A stretch of 24,839 nt of DNA. Source: O2-02-FULL-42-9 sp038043025 (GTDB taxonomy: Bacteria > Pseudomonadota > Gammaproteobacteria > UBA12402). The notes beneath the pieces were generated by a model. It was given only the letters and a program-made list of their open reading frames with translations. It was not told the origin of the DNA and searched no databases. Every line of letters starts with the position of its first letter. Position 1 is the first letter of the stretch. Both the position numbers and the translations under genes were made by a program. The stretch spans positions 1 through 24,839 of the forward strand of contig JBBTCW010000042.1 of NCBI GenBank assembly GCA_038043025.1, in the 5' to 3' direction. Of this stretch, positions 1 through 7,456 are shown in pieces.

Positions 1-25
1 CTGGGAAGTGCTTCCAGGATTGAAA

Positions 26-430
26 TCATGATAAACTTATGTATAAACCCATGCCCGTCAGGGCGGGGTGGTTTTTCAAAAACACAAGAACGCCTTCCAT
101 ATTATTCAACACATCTGCAACTCCAATATGAATCACGGTTAGGCAAAGGGATATCAAAAAATCATCCCGTTGTTTATCGTAGTCCTCTTTACCATTGTGT
201 GACGAACCATCAATCTCAATAATGACATTTTTTTCGGCACAATAAAAATCTACAATATAGTTGCCAATAATCTTCTGCCTGTCAAAATCCAGCCCGTTGA
301 GCTTACCGGATTTAATTTGGTTCCAAAAAAGTGCTTCATGTAATATTCCCGCCTTGCGCAATTTTTTTGCGCGTGCGCGAAGTGCGGGGTTATAGGGTAG
401 GGATTGATATTTTTGTGTTGCTCTCATCAT
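26..430 (-). CDS. DUF559 endonuclease-domain protein
   Basis: A 134-residue protein of the DUF559 family, small nuclease-like proteins related to Vsr-type repair endonucleases. The family core is visible: LNGLDFDRQKIIGNYIVDFYC near residues 44-64, followed by the acidic motif IIEIDGSSH near 70-78. These are the residues expected to build the PD-(D/E)XK-like fold. The start is ATG ATG at 430/427. The first ATG overlaps the stop of the upstream hsdS remnant as ATGA, so translation may be coupled. The last 15 residues or so (from NHPALTG) are read from a palindromic repeat, so the C-terminus is probably not native family sequence. Its actual substrate is unknown. It may be a selfish endonuclease or a passenger of the R-M locus; that is inference. 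Confidence 0.85.
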   Translation of the reverse strand: MMRATQKYQSLPYNPALRARAKKLRKAGILHEALFWNQIKSGKLNGLDFDRQKIIGNYIVDFYCAEKNVIIEIDGSSHNGKEDYDKQRDDFLISLCLTVIHIGVADVLNNMEGVLVFLKNHPALTGMGLYISLS

Positions 431-505
431 CCCACCCCGACCACCCCGTCAATCTTCGATTGACACCCCTCCAAAGGAGGGGAATGTTTAAACGTAAGCA
501 GCTTG
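351..505 (-). repeat. DUF559-associated palindromic repeat, copy 1
   Basis: This segment is almost identical to 2178-2331. It holds the first 27 codons or so of the DUF559 gene plus about 70 bp upstream of it. The upstream part contains two hairpins: CCCCTCC aaa GGAGGGG, and GTCAATC with GATTGAC around a 3-nt loop. ACCACCCCG at 440-448 is the inverted complement of CGGGGTGGT at 64-72, so the DUF559 gene lies between short inverted repeats. The repeat begins exactly where the hsdS coding sequence should end (after KLLTFK). Confidence 0.8.
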
Positions 506-1348
506 CCCCGGTAGTATTTGTATTGTTTTCTTCGCGCATTAAGCTCCGCTGGCAAGCCGTCTGAAATATCATTCACTAATGCATCAAATTTATCAAGAAT
601 AGCAACGATACGTTCTTGTTCTGGTAGTGACGGAAGAGGAATTTCAATTTTATTTAGATTTTCTTGATTAAGCTTTGGTTGTGCTGCACCGGAAATATAA
701 GAACTAAGATCAATAGAATTTAAATATATTTCTACAAATCGTTGTGCCACGGCGCTTTCAAATTGAAGAATATGAGCATGGTTATTAACCCACGTCTTCC
801 CAGTTATAGAAAAAGCAATCGGCGTTTTCCTGGCTAACAAATTTGCGCCATCTTCTGACACCAGCAAATAATTACCATCGAAAATATAATCACTCACGTG
901 ATCAACAATGCCAGATGCACCATAATATGGAATATTACCAGACTTTCGAGCAGATCTCGTTACAGGTTTTCTTTTTGAATCTAGATTTTTAGCCATGTTT
1001 CCAAGTTTACAGACAGATTTCCCACCACCAGAAATCAACAAATTGTCCCGATAATATTCATACCGCTTCTTTCGCGCCTCCAGCTCAGTAAAAGTATCCA
1101 GAATTTTCACGATCTCTTGTTGAATGGCGAGGGGCGGGACAGGGATTTTGAATTTTTACATAAAACGCTGTGTCTATTGGATAACAATTATTTTCTTCCC
1201 ACACTAATGCACCGGCACTACCTTTTCTGCCAATAACAAGACAGGGGCCTTTTACTAAATATGAATTATGAAAGCCCACATGACCATTTGAACCTAAGAC
1301 TGGGAATTCACCACCAGTTCGGTGAATTTCCTTTAGATGTTTGGCCAT
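427..1348 (-). pseudogene. hsdS: hsdS, type I R-M specificity subunit, frameshifted (copy A)
   Basis: HsdS chooses the DNA target of a type I restriction-modification enzyme through two target-recognition domains (TRDs) joined by conserved helices. The N-terminal part (1348 down to about 1150) has the TRD motif PVLGSNG, then VIGRKGSAG and PIDTAFYV. The rest is in another frame and has the central helix ARKKRYEYYRDNLL, a second TRD (IPYYGASG, LLVSEDGANLL, ISGAAQPKLNQ) and the end NARRKQYKYYRGKLLTFK. Between AFYVK and IPVPPLAIQQEIVKIL, roughly 40 residues expected in the family are missing and the frame shifts near 1150. The first 20 or so residues also look truncated. The tail after LLTFK is encoded by the palindromic repeat. 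Full-length HsdS is about 400 residues. The second half alone (from a GTG at 1110) is unlikely to be functional. Confidence 0.8.
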
Positions 1349-1349
1349 A

Positions 1350-2139
1350 TTATTTCTTTTTCTTCTTTATTTGTTTCTCGATCTGCTTCAAACTTTCCAA
1401 ATAGGATTTTTCCACTTCACTTAGCGTTTTTGCCTTATATTTCCCGTATTCAATCTTTGCCTTCTCTTCGGCTTGATCTTTGCTGATACTCCCCGCATTC
1501 TTGACCGGCAAAAGGCTTATCGCTACCCACTCGCAGATAAATCACTTCGCTTGCTGTATGACCATGCGCGGCAAAGTGAAGTTTATTCTGAACAATTTTG
1601 AAAAACTTGAGCGATTCACCGGCATGCGGGTCATAATCGGTTGCCGTAGCGTATAGGTCGAGCACTTGGCGGTAGAGCACTTTTTCACTGCTTCTAATAT
1701 CGCGGATCTCATCGAGCAATTCTTTCCAGTAGTTGCCTCCGCCAATATTTTTCAGTTTTTCGCTATTTATTGTAAAACCTTTGACGATATATTCTTTCAG
1801 TCTTCTCGTTGCCCAGATGCGAAAATTGGTGGCGATACGCGAGTTGATGCGATACCCGAGAGAAATAATCATATCCAGATTGTAATGATCCGTCTGGTAC
1901 TTTTTCTCGTCATCGGCAGTTGTCAACATTTTCTTTACAACTGAATCTGTCTGTAATTCGCCATCCTTGAGGATGTTGTTTATATGCTGGCTGATATTTT
2001 GTTTCGTCGTATCAAAAAGGTCGGCGAGTTGTTTTTGGGTGAGCCATACCGTTTCGCCCTGCATGCGCACTTCAATATTCGACCGACCATTGTCGCCCGT
2101 GTAAATGATTATTTCGTTTTTTAGTTCGTCGTTTTTCAT
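1350..2139 (-). pseudogene. rhuM: rhuM family gene, internally deleted and frameshifted (copy A)
   Basis: RhuM proteins are about 340 residues, of uncertain biochemical role, and often found inside type I R-M operons. This copy has the normal N-terminal helix-turn-helix-like part (VWLTQKQLADLF), the core YNLDMIISLGYRINSR, and IWATRRLKEYIVKGF. It runs to EVIYLRVGSDKP. There the frame breaks, and a different frame resumes with KNAGSISKDQAEEKAKIEYGKY and a lysine-rich end stopping at 1350. About 95 family residues, including the usual KNYL and TMYLDYAE segment, are missing. The upstream GAGGG near 2148 lies inside the preceding small ORF, whose stop is 1 base before this start, so the genes were co-translated. 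The hsdS remnant begins 1 base after its stop. Confidence 0.8.
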
Positions 2140-2140
2140 A

Positions 2141-2257
2141 TTATTCGCCCTCTATTTCGTTAATTATCTCATCAATCGCCTTGCGCAATTCTTTTGCGCG
2201 TGCGCGAAGTGCGGGATTATAGGGTAAGGATTTATATTTTTGTGTTGCTCTCATCAT
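2141..2257 (-). pseudogene. DUF559-hsdM fusion ORF (38 aa)
   Basis: A 38-residue ORF too short for most gene callers. Residues 1-22 or so (MMRATQKYKSLPYNPALRAR) match the start of the DUF559 gene at 430. The end, AIDEIINEIEGE, is the C-terminal tail of a type I methylase HsdM (compare AIDEIVADIEG in the remnant at 3328). The join lies in a stretch that reads AKELRKA in both parents, over GCCTTGCGCAATT on the plus strand. This is a deletion junction through short shared sequence. It joins one cassette's DUF559 gene to the next cassette's hsdM and removes the rest of both. It may still be translated and could couple initiation of rhuM copy A. Confidence 0.8.
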
Positions 2258-2331
2258 CCCACCCCGACCACCCCGTCAATCTTCGATTGACACCCCTCCA
2301 AAGGAGGGGAATTTTTAAACGTAAGCAAGCT
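2178..2331 (-). repeat. DUF559-associated palindromic repeat, copy 2
   Basis: Second copy of the segment at 351-505, with only scattered differences. It covers the 5' end of the DUF559 gene, the two upstream hairpins and the last few codons of hsdS. It ends on the minus-strand 3' side exactly at the fusion junction with hsdM. Confidence 0.8.
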
Positions 2332-2443
2332 AGACCACAGGCTTTCTTTTGTTGTCAGTAATATCACAGACCTTTGCCAACTCCTTAAACTCCACGCAAA
2401 GCTCAGCGATCAATTTTTCGATTTTGCTTACAGTTTTAGTCAT
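2330..2443 (-). pseudogene. hsdS: hsdS N-terminal stub (copy B)
   Basis: A 37-residue ORF starting 2 bases after the rhuM copy B stop. It reads KIEKLIAELC, VEFKELAKVC, ITDNKRKPV. The first parts are the usual HsdS N-terminus, with a three-residue gap where PDG or PNG is normal between ELC and VEF. ITDNKRKP belongs to a TRD. It then meets a stop. Bases 2315-2330 still resemble the last codons of hsdS (LLTFK) in another frame, so nearly the whole gene, about 350 codons, is deleted between a preserved start and a preserved end. Confidence 0.7.
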
Positions 2444-2445
2444 AG

Positions 2446-3323
2446 CTACTTCTTGCTGTTTGGTTTGTCACTTTTCACTCTTTTCTCAACTTTTTTCTGA
2501 ACAGTTTTGATCGTATCCAGATACGCCTTTTCGACCTCGCTTAAGGTTTTAGCCTGATATTTTTTGTATTCTCTCTTCGCTTTTCCTAATGCTTTCTCGT
2601 GGCTTATAGTTCCCGCATCAAGCAAAAGTTTTTCGCCTGTAGCGGTCAGAATAGCATCGAGGTGATCCGCCCAATCTTTCATCTTCATCGGCACTTCACG
2701 CTCCGCCTGGCGCTCGGCAAAGTCCAAATACCCCGAGACAAGCAGTGTGGCTATGAACGGCATAATGCACTTTATTCTGCACTTTCTTGAAAAACTCTTT
2801 CGAAGTATCAGCACTCGGATTATAGTCAATGCTGGTCGCATAAATATCGAGAATTTGACGATAAAAAACCTTTTCACTTGCGCGAATATCACGAATACGA
2901 GCGAGGAGCTCTTTCCAATAGCCACCGCCTCCCATGGCTTTGAGTCGCTCATCATCCATGGTAAAGCCTTTGACAATATACTCTTTGAGTCGCGCCGTTG
3001 CCCATTGGCGAAATTCTGTACCGCGGATTGATTTAACTCGATAACCAACAGAAATAATAACATCAAGATTATAACAATTTGTCGGTTTTGTAGAAAAATC
3101 GGAATTTCCGATTTTTCTTACTGAATCGTCTTCCTTGAGCTCTTTTTCGCTGTAAATATTTAGAATATGCTCATTAATAGTTGAGCGGCTCTTGCCGAAC
3201 AATTCAGCCATTTGATCAATGGTTAACCACACCGTTTCATTTTCAAAAAGAACATTTACCGAAATTGTTTCATCGGCGTTTCTATAAAGGATGATTTCGT
3301 TATTAAGTTTATTATTTCTCATA
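2446..3323 (-). pseudogene. rhuM: rhuM family gene, internally deleted and frameshifted (copy B)
   Basis: The start is ATG at 3323 (MRNNKLNNEIILY). An ATG farther upstream at 3415 is only read-in from the hsdM tail. The N-terminal half is normal for the family: VWLTIDQMAELFGKS (helix-turn-helix-like), YNLDVIISVGYRVKS, RQWATARLKEYIVKGFTMDDERLK, and VQNKVHYAVHSHTA. At about 2740 the frame changes, and VSGYLDFAERQAE, MKMKDWADHLDAIL and AGTISHEKALGKAKREYKKYQAKT follow to the end at 2446. About 50-60 residues between HTA and YLDFAE are absent. It is roughly half identical to copy A by eye, so the two are not a recent duplication. The next gene (hsdS stub) starts 2 bases after the stop. Confidence 0.8.
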
Positions 3324-3327
3324 GATT

Positions 3328-3450
3328 TATTTGTCCCCTTCAATATCCGCCACAATTTCATCAATCGCCGTGCGAAGCTCATTTTGCCTGGCGACAATCT
3401 TGGCGATTTTTGCATTGAGCTCTGTAATATCTACTACTTCGTTTCGCTTT
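3328..3450 (-). pseudogene. hsdM: hsdM C-terminal remnant
   Basis: In the minus-strand frame ending with TAA at 3328, the residues EVVDITELNAKIAKIV, NELRTAIDEIVADIEGDK match the C-terminal helix of type I N6-adenine methylases (HsdM). No start codon or catalytic NPPF motif remains, so the rest of hsdM is gone. Upstream, the frame runs into a dispersed 39-bp repeat. The remnant ends 4 bases before the rhuM copy B start, which preserves the operon order hsdM-rhuM-hsdS. Confidence 0.7.
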
Positions 3451-3452
3451 TC

Positions 3453-3490
3453 TGGCTCATGCGAACAAGCATGTCTCACCCTCTGAGTTG
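3453..3490 (-). repeat. 39-bp dispersed repeat, isolated copy
   Basis: On the minus strand this reads like the units at 17392-17479 and 17616-17654: CTCAGAGGGTGAGAC, then GCTTGTTCGCATGAGCC. It separates the ppsA stop from the hsdM remnant and marks the boundary between the core chromosome and the decayed R-M island. Confidence 0.6.
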
Positions 3491-3499
3491 AGGATTGAG

Positions 3500-5881
3500 C
3501 TAAGACTTAGAATAATGCTTCGCAATATACAACCAAGTTTTAACAATGGTATCGGGGTTTAATGACATGCTGCCAATGCCCTGCTCGAGCAACCATTCAG
3601 CAAATTCAGGATAATCGGATGGGCCTTGTCCGCAAATACCAATATATTTATTTAACTTATTGCAGGTTGTAATCGCACGCTCTAAAAAGAATTTGACCGC
3701 CGCATTGCGTTCATCAAATAAATTCGCCACTAAACTTGAATCGCGATCCAACCCTAATGTTAATTGCGTTAAATCATTTGAACCAATCGAAAAACCATCA
3801 AAATGCTTCAAAAACTCTTCGGCTAACACGGCATTGGAGGGGATCTCACACATCATAATCACCTTCAATCCATTTTGACCTTGCTTTAAATTATTTTTAG
3901 CCAAAATATTTAACACGTTTTTTCCTTCTTCGACGGTGCGCACAAAGGGAATCATGATCTCAATATTGGTAAAGCCCATGTCATCGCGTAATTCACGCAA
4001 TGCACGACACTCTAATTCAAAACAATCTCGGAAAGCCTCGCCGACATAACGCGATGCACCACGAAATCCAATCATCGGATTTTCTTCCGTCGGCTCAAAA
4101 TCTTTACCCCCCAGTAAATTCGCATACTCATTCGATTTAAAATCCGATGTACGCACAATCACCGGTTTTGGATAAAAAGCCGCTGCAATAGTGCCCACGC
4201 CCTCTTTGAGTTTCTCAACATAAAAATCGATCGGGCTCTTATAGCCTGCAATTTTCTCTTCAATCTTTGCTTTTAATTCGCCTTCTAACTTATTAAAATG
4301 TATCAAGGCTTTTGGATGCACCGCAATCATGTTATTAATAATGAACTCTAATCGCGCTAAACCAACGCCCGCATTTGGGATAAACTGAAAAGTAAAGGCA
4401 CATTCTGGATTGGCCAGATTCATCATGATTTTTAACGGCAACTCCGGCATTTTTTCAATGTTGATCGTCTCTACATCAAAATCTAACAACCCTTCATACA
4501 CATAACCCGTATCGCCTTCCGCACAGGATACCGTCACATCTTGTCCATCCTTAATTTTTGTTGTTGCGTTACCACAGCCCACCACCGCAGGAATTCCTAA
4601 CTCTCGCGCAATAATCGCGGCATGACAGGTACGTCCACCACGATTGGTGACAATCGCCGACGCTTTTTTCATGATCGGTTCCCAATCCGGATCCGTCATG
4701 TCAGTAACAAGCACATCACCCTCTTGAACTTTGGACATTTCTTTAATGGACAACAAAACTTTTGCTTTGCCCTTTCCAATTAATTCGCCCACGCTGCGAC
4801 CCTCAATAATCACCTTGCCACGTTTTTTTAATCGATAGGTTTTTAATTCATGCTTGTTTGCTTGGCTTTTGACTGTTTCTGGACGCGCTTGCACAATATA
4901 CAATTTTCCATTTACGCCATCTTTCGCCCATTCAATATCCATCGGCCATTTATAATGTTCTTCAATAATCACCGCCATCTTGCCTAACTCATGCAATTCT
5001 TCATCCGTTAACACGAATTGAGAGCGTTCCTTTTTAGGCACCTCTAATGTTTTAACAAATTCTTTTGAACCAGTATCGGCATAAATCATTTTAATCGCTT
5101 TGCCACCTAATTTTTTACTTAAAATAGCGGGTTTACTACTTTTTAAATTTGGTTTATACATGATATATTCATCGGGACTCACACTGCCCTGCACAACCGT
5201 TTCGCCCAAACCATAAGAACCGGTAATAAACACAACTTCGCGAAAACCAGATTCCGTATCCAACGTAAATAACACACCGCTGCACGCTTTATCACTGCGC
5301 ACCATGTATTGAATGCCCGCCGATAACGCGACTTGACTGTGTTCAAATCCATTATGCACGCGATAAGAAATCGCACGATCATTATATAAAGACGCAAATA
5401 CTTTTTTAATCGACAACAAGACATCTTCAATACCACGTACATTTAAATAGGTTTCTTGTTGGCCCGCAAATGAGGCATTCGGTAAATCTTCTGCCGTCGC
5501 CGAAGAACGAACCGCAACGGCCATTTCTTTTTGCTCGGATCGTTCGGTTAATTTTTTATACGCTTCGCGAATATCTTTTTCTAAAGCAGGTGAAAAGGTT
5601 GCATCGATAATCCATTGACGAATTTGTTGTCCGGCTTTTTCTAAGGCGCTCACATCACCCGTATCTAATTTCGTCAAGAGCGCGTTCATTTTTTCAACCA
5701 GATGATTTTCATTTAAAAAATCTCGGTATGCATCTGCGGTTGTCACAAAACCCATCGGAATGCGTAATCCCAATTTGGTGAGATGGGTAATCATTTCGCC
5801 CAATGACGCATTTTTTCCGCCCACTTGCGGCACATCCTTCATCCCCACTTGATCCATCCAAACAACATTTTTTGTGCTCAC
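3500..5881 (-). CDS. ppsA: Phosphoenolpyruvate synthase
   Basis: PpsA turns pyruvate, ATP and water into phosphoenolpyruvate, AMP and phosphate. This is the first gluconeogenic step from pyruvate, in the cytoplasm. At 793 residues it has the family length. The N-terminal ATP-grasp-like domain includes VGGKNASLGEM, AVRSSATAEDLPNASFAGQQ and MDIEWAKDG. The swivelling phosphohistidine domain has GGRTCHAAIIARELGIPAVVG with the phospho-accepting His420. The C-terminal barrel includes IGFRGASRY and ends with GICGQGPSD, where Cys750 is the expected proton donor. The start is GTG at 5881, chosen because AAGGAG lies 7 bases upstream and MSTKNVVWMDQVGMKDVPQVGGKN matches the family start. It is divergent from ppsR, its regulator. 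Confidence 0.97.
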   Translation of the reverse strand: MSTKNVVWMDQVGMKDVPQVGGKNASLGEMITHLTKLGLRIPMGFVTTADAYRDFLNENHLVEKMNALLTKLDTGDVSALEKAGQQIRQWIIDATFSPALEKDIREAYKKLTERSEQKEMAVAVRSSATAEDLPNASFAGQQETYLNVRGIEDVLLSIKKVFASLYNDRAISYRVHNGFEHSQVALSAGIQYMVRSDKACSGVLFTLDTESGFREVVFITGSYGLGETVVQGSVSPDEYIMYKPNLKSSKPAILSKKLGGKAIKMIYADTGSKEFVKTLEVPKKERSQFVLTDEELHELGKMAVIIEEHYKWPMDIEWAKDGVNGKLYIVQARPETVKSQANKHELKTYRLKKRGKVIIEGRSVGELIGKGKAKVLLSIKEMSKVQEGDVLVTDMTDPDWEPIMKKASAIVTNRGGRTCHAAIIARELGIPAVVGCGNATTKIKDGQDVTVSCAEGDTGYVYEGLLDFDVETINIEKMPELPLKIMMNLANPECAFTFQFIPNAGVGLARLEFIINNMIAVHPKALIHFNKLEGELKAKIEEKIAGYKSPIDFYVEKLKEGVGTIAAAFYPKPVIVRTSDFKSNEYANLLGGKDFEPTEENPMIGFRGASRYVGEAFRDCFELECRALRELRDDMGFTNIEIMIPFVRTVEEGKNVLNILAKNNLKQGQNGLKVIMMCEIPSNAVLAEEFLKHFDGFSIGSNDLTQLTLGLDRDSSLVANLFDERNAAVKFFLERAITTCNKLNKYIGICGQGPSDYPEFAEWLLEQGIGSMSLNPDTIVKTWLYIAKHYSKS

Positions 5882-5914
5882 AATTGCGCTCCTTCATTTA
5901 TTAAACGTAAAACA

Positions 5915-5943
5915 ACTATAGCGCGCCCCTACACGGCGATCAA
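5915..5943 (-). promoter_or_regulatory. ppsA promoter (sigma70-like)
   Basis: On the minus strand, a -35 TTGATC (5938-5943) and a -10 TATAGT (5915-5920) are separated by exactly 17 bases. The -10 lies 33 bases before the GTG start. This is the best promoter-like pair in the ppsA/ppsR gap. I see no equally good pair for ppsR, only an isolated TATAGT at 5982-5987. Confidence 0.55.
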
Positions 5944-6002
5944 GTCTTTACAGCACCAACGATCTATGTAAAGCTAGCCGTTATAGTAAATAAGATGAGA
6001 CA

Positions 6003-6818
6003 ATGAACATGAAATGCACAGCTTTTTTTATTTCTGACAGTACCGGCATTACCGCTGAAACGTTTGGCAATAGTTTGCTCATGCAATTTGAAACAATTGA
6101 ATGCGAACGCATCACGCTTCCCTATATCAACACCATTACAGAAGCCGAAAAAACGATTGAATGCATCAACCAAACAGAAGGGTTAACTCTCGTTTTCTCA
6201 ACGGTTGTAGAGCCTAAAATTCGCCAATTACTGCTTACCTGCCAAGCACCCATGTTTGATATATTTGACACGTTTTTAAAGCGCGTAGAAGACGCTCTAC
6301 ACGCGTCACATACTAAAAGCATTGGCCGATTGCACAGTGTTCACAATCCAGCGGTTTACGATATGCGAATTGCCGCCGTACAATATACATTAAATGCAGA
6401 TGATGGTGGCAATACGAACCATTACGATATGGCCGACGTGATTTTACTCGGCGTCTCACGAAGCGGTAAAACGCCTACTTGTCTATACATGGCATTGCGC
6501 TATGGTATTTCCGTTGCAAATTTTCCGCTGACCGAAGAAGTTTTAAAAACACTAAAATTACCTGCTGCTGCACAAGGGTTTGCAAAAAAGTTATTTGGCT
6601 TAACGATTGATGCAAAAAGATTGCATGAACTCCGCACGCAGCGATATGGCAACAGTCAATATGCATCCATTGAACGTTGTCAGCAAGAACTCAAACAAGC
6701 GGATAAAATATTTCGGCAAGCAAATATTCCCGTACTCGACACAACCGATTTTTCGATCGAAGAAATTGCTACCAAAATTATTCATATGACCGGCATTAAG
6801 CCGCATCATCATATCTAA
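6003..6818 (+). CDS. ppsR: PEP synthase regulatory protein (kinase/pyrophosphorylase, DUF299)
   Basis: PpsR inactivates PEP synthase by ADP-dependent phosphorylation of a threonine near the catalytic histidine, and reactivates it by phosphate-dependent dephosphorylation. At 271 residues it has the family length. The family start FFISDSTGITAETFGNSLL is followed by the nucleotide-binding loop GVSRSGKT at residues 150-157, then LYMALRYG and ANFPL. The late motif LRTQRYGNSQYA is also typical. The first ATG (6003) and the next in frame (6009) are both possible; upstream purines (GATGAGA) slightly favour 6003. It is transcribed away from ppsA, the usual partner arrangement. Confidence 0.96.
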   Translation: MNMKCTAFFISDSTGITAETFGNSLLMQFETIECERITLPYINTITEAEKTIECINQTEGLTLVFSTVVEPKIRQLLLTCQAPMFDIFDTFLKRVEDALHASHTKSIGRLHSVHNPAVYDMRIAAVQYTLNADDGGNTNHYDMADVILLGVSRSGKTPTCLYMALRYGISVANFPLTEEVLKTLKLPAAAQGFAKKLFGLTIDAKRLHELRTQRYGNSQYASIERCQQELKQADKIFRQANIPVLDTTDFSIEEIATKIIHMTGIKPHHHI

Positions 6819-6854
6819 TAACGCGAATTCCGAAACTCGCATTATTACGCAAAA

Positions 6855-6882
6855 AAAATGGCGATCGAAAGATCGCCATTTT
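6855..6882 (-). terminator. Rho-independent terminator, mainly for the lipoprotein gene
   Basis: A perfect 12-bp stem (AAAATGGCGATC with GATCGCCATTTT) around a GAAA tetraloop. On the minus strand it is followed by a run of eight T, and on the plus strand by only four. It sits between the converging ends of ppsR and the lipoprotein gene, so it is probably bidirectional but stronger for the minus strand. Confidence 0.85.
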
Positions 6883-6899
6883 CAACAAGCCTTACTCGA

Positions 6900-7319
6900 C
6901 TAGTCAGTATCACCCTGATCTTGATCATCAGAAGGATAAGCCGATGATGTATCATTGTCTGAACTATCATTGCTAGCCGTATCATCTGTTGTGGTCGTAG
7001 CATCGTCTTTCGTAGTATCGTCCGTTGCCGCAGAATCATCCGTCGTTGCTGCTGTGGTGTCATCTGTTGCATTTGCGGTATCATCCGTTGCTGCAGAATC
7101 ATCCGCTGCTTTTACTGCTGTGCCCGTTACATTTGTTGTATCGCCGGCTGCAGCAGTTGGTGCTGAAGATGACGTATCTGTTTTGATTAAATTTTGATCT
7201 GTTTGTGCACTCGCCACAACATTTGATGAATCTTTTTGACTATCTTGACCGAATTTACACCCGGCTAATGACACCAATGCCACTAACCCTAGCGTAACAA
7301 TCGTTGTTTTCTTGATCAT
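6900..7319 (-). CDS. Low-complexity Asp/Thr/Ala-rich lipoprotein
   Basis: A 139-residue predicted lipoprotein. The signal peptide MIKKTTIVTLGLVALVSLAG ends in the lipobox LAG-C, with Cys21 as the lipid-bearing residue. Lys at +2 does not signal inner-membrane retention, so outer-membrane sorting is likely. Almost everything after residue 60 is a degenerate repeat of TDDT/ADDSAATDDT-like words and is strongly acidic, probably disordered. I recognise no domain, and such sequence does not support a homology-based function. AGAGGAG lies about 8 bases before the ATG. It reads toward a strong terminator and appears monocistronic. Confidence 0.8.
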   Translation of the reverse strand: MIKKTTIVTLGLVALVSLAGCKFGQDSQKDSSNVVASAQTDQNLIKTDTSSSAPTAAAGDTTNVTGTAVKAADDSAATDDTANATDDTTAATTDDSAATDDTTKDDATTTTDDTASNDSSDNDTSSAYPSDDQDQGDTD

Positions 7320-7456
7320 AAATTGAACTCCTCTTTAGAATATTATGAGCGCGTAAGAATAACAGATTTTTAGAAATTACTACATAATTTTGAAAACAAA
7401 TCCCCCACAAATTTTGCACACTATCAAGAAAAACCGTATTTTTGGTCTAAAAAAGA

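Noticed and set aside
1..17. Hairpin at the left edge as DUF559 terminator
   Set aside because: The stem has a bulge and no T-run is visible on the minus strand before the window ends.
427..1110. Open frame that could be called an intact 227-aa HsdS
   Set aside because: It begins mid-protein at a GTG inside the conserved VKILDTF helix, and the first TRD continues in another frame, so it is half of a broken gene.
2696..3415. Longer start for rhuM copy B at 3415
   Set aside because: The extra N-terminal residues come from the hsdM tail read in the wrong frame; family similarity begins at 3323.
6955..7197. Plus-strand Val/Ser-rich frame opposite the lipoprotein
   Set aside because: It is the antisense of a low-complexity repeat, with no ribosome site; the minus frame has a clear signal peptide and lipobox.
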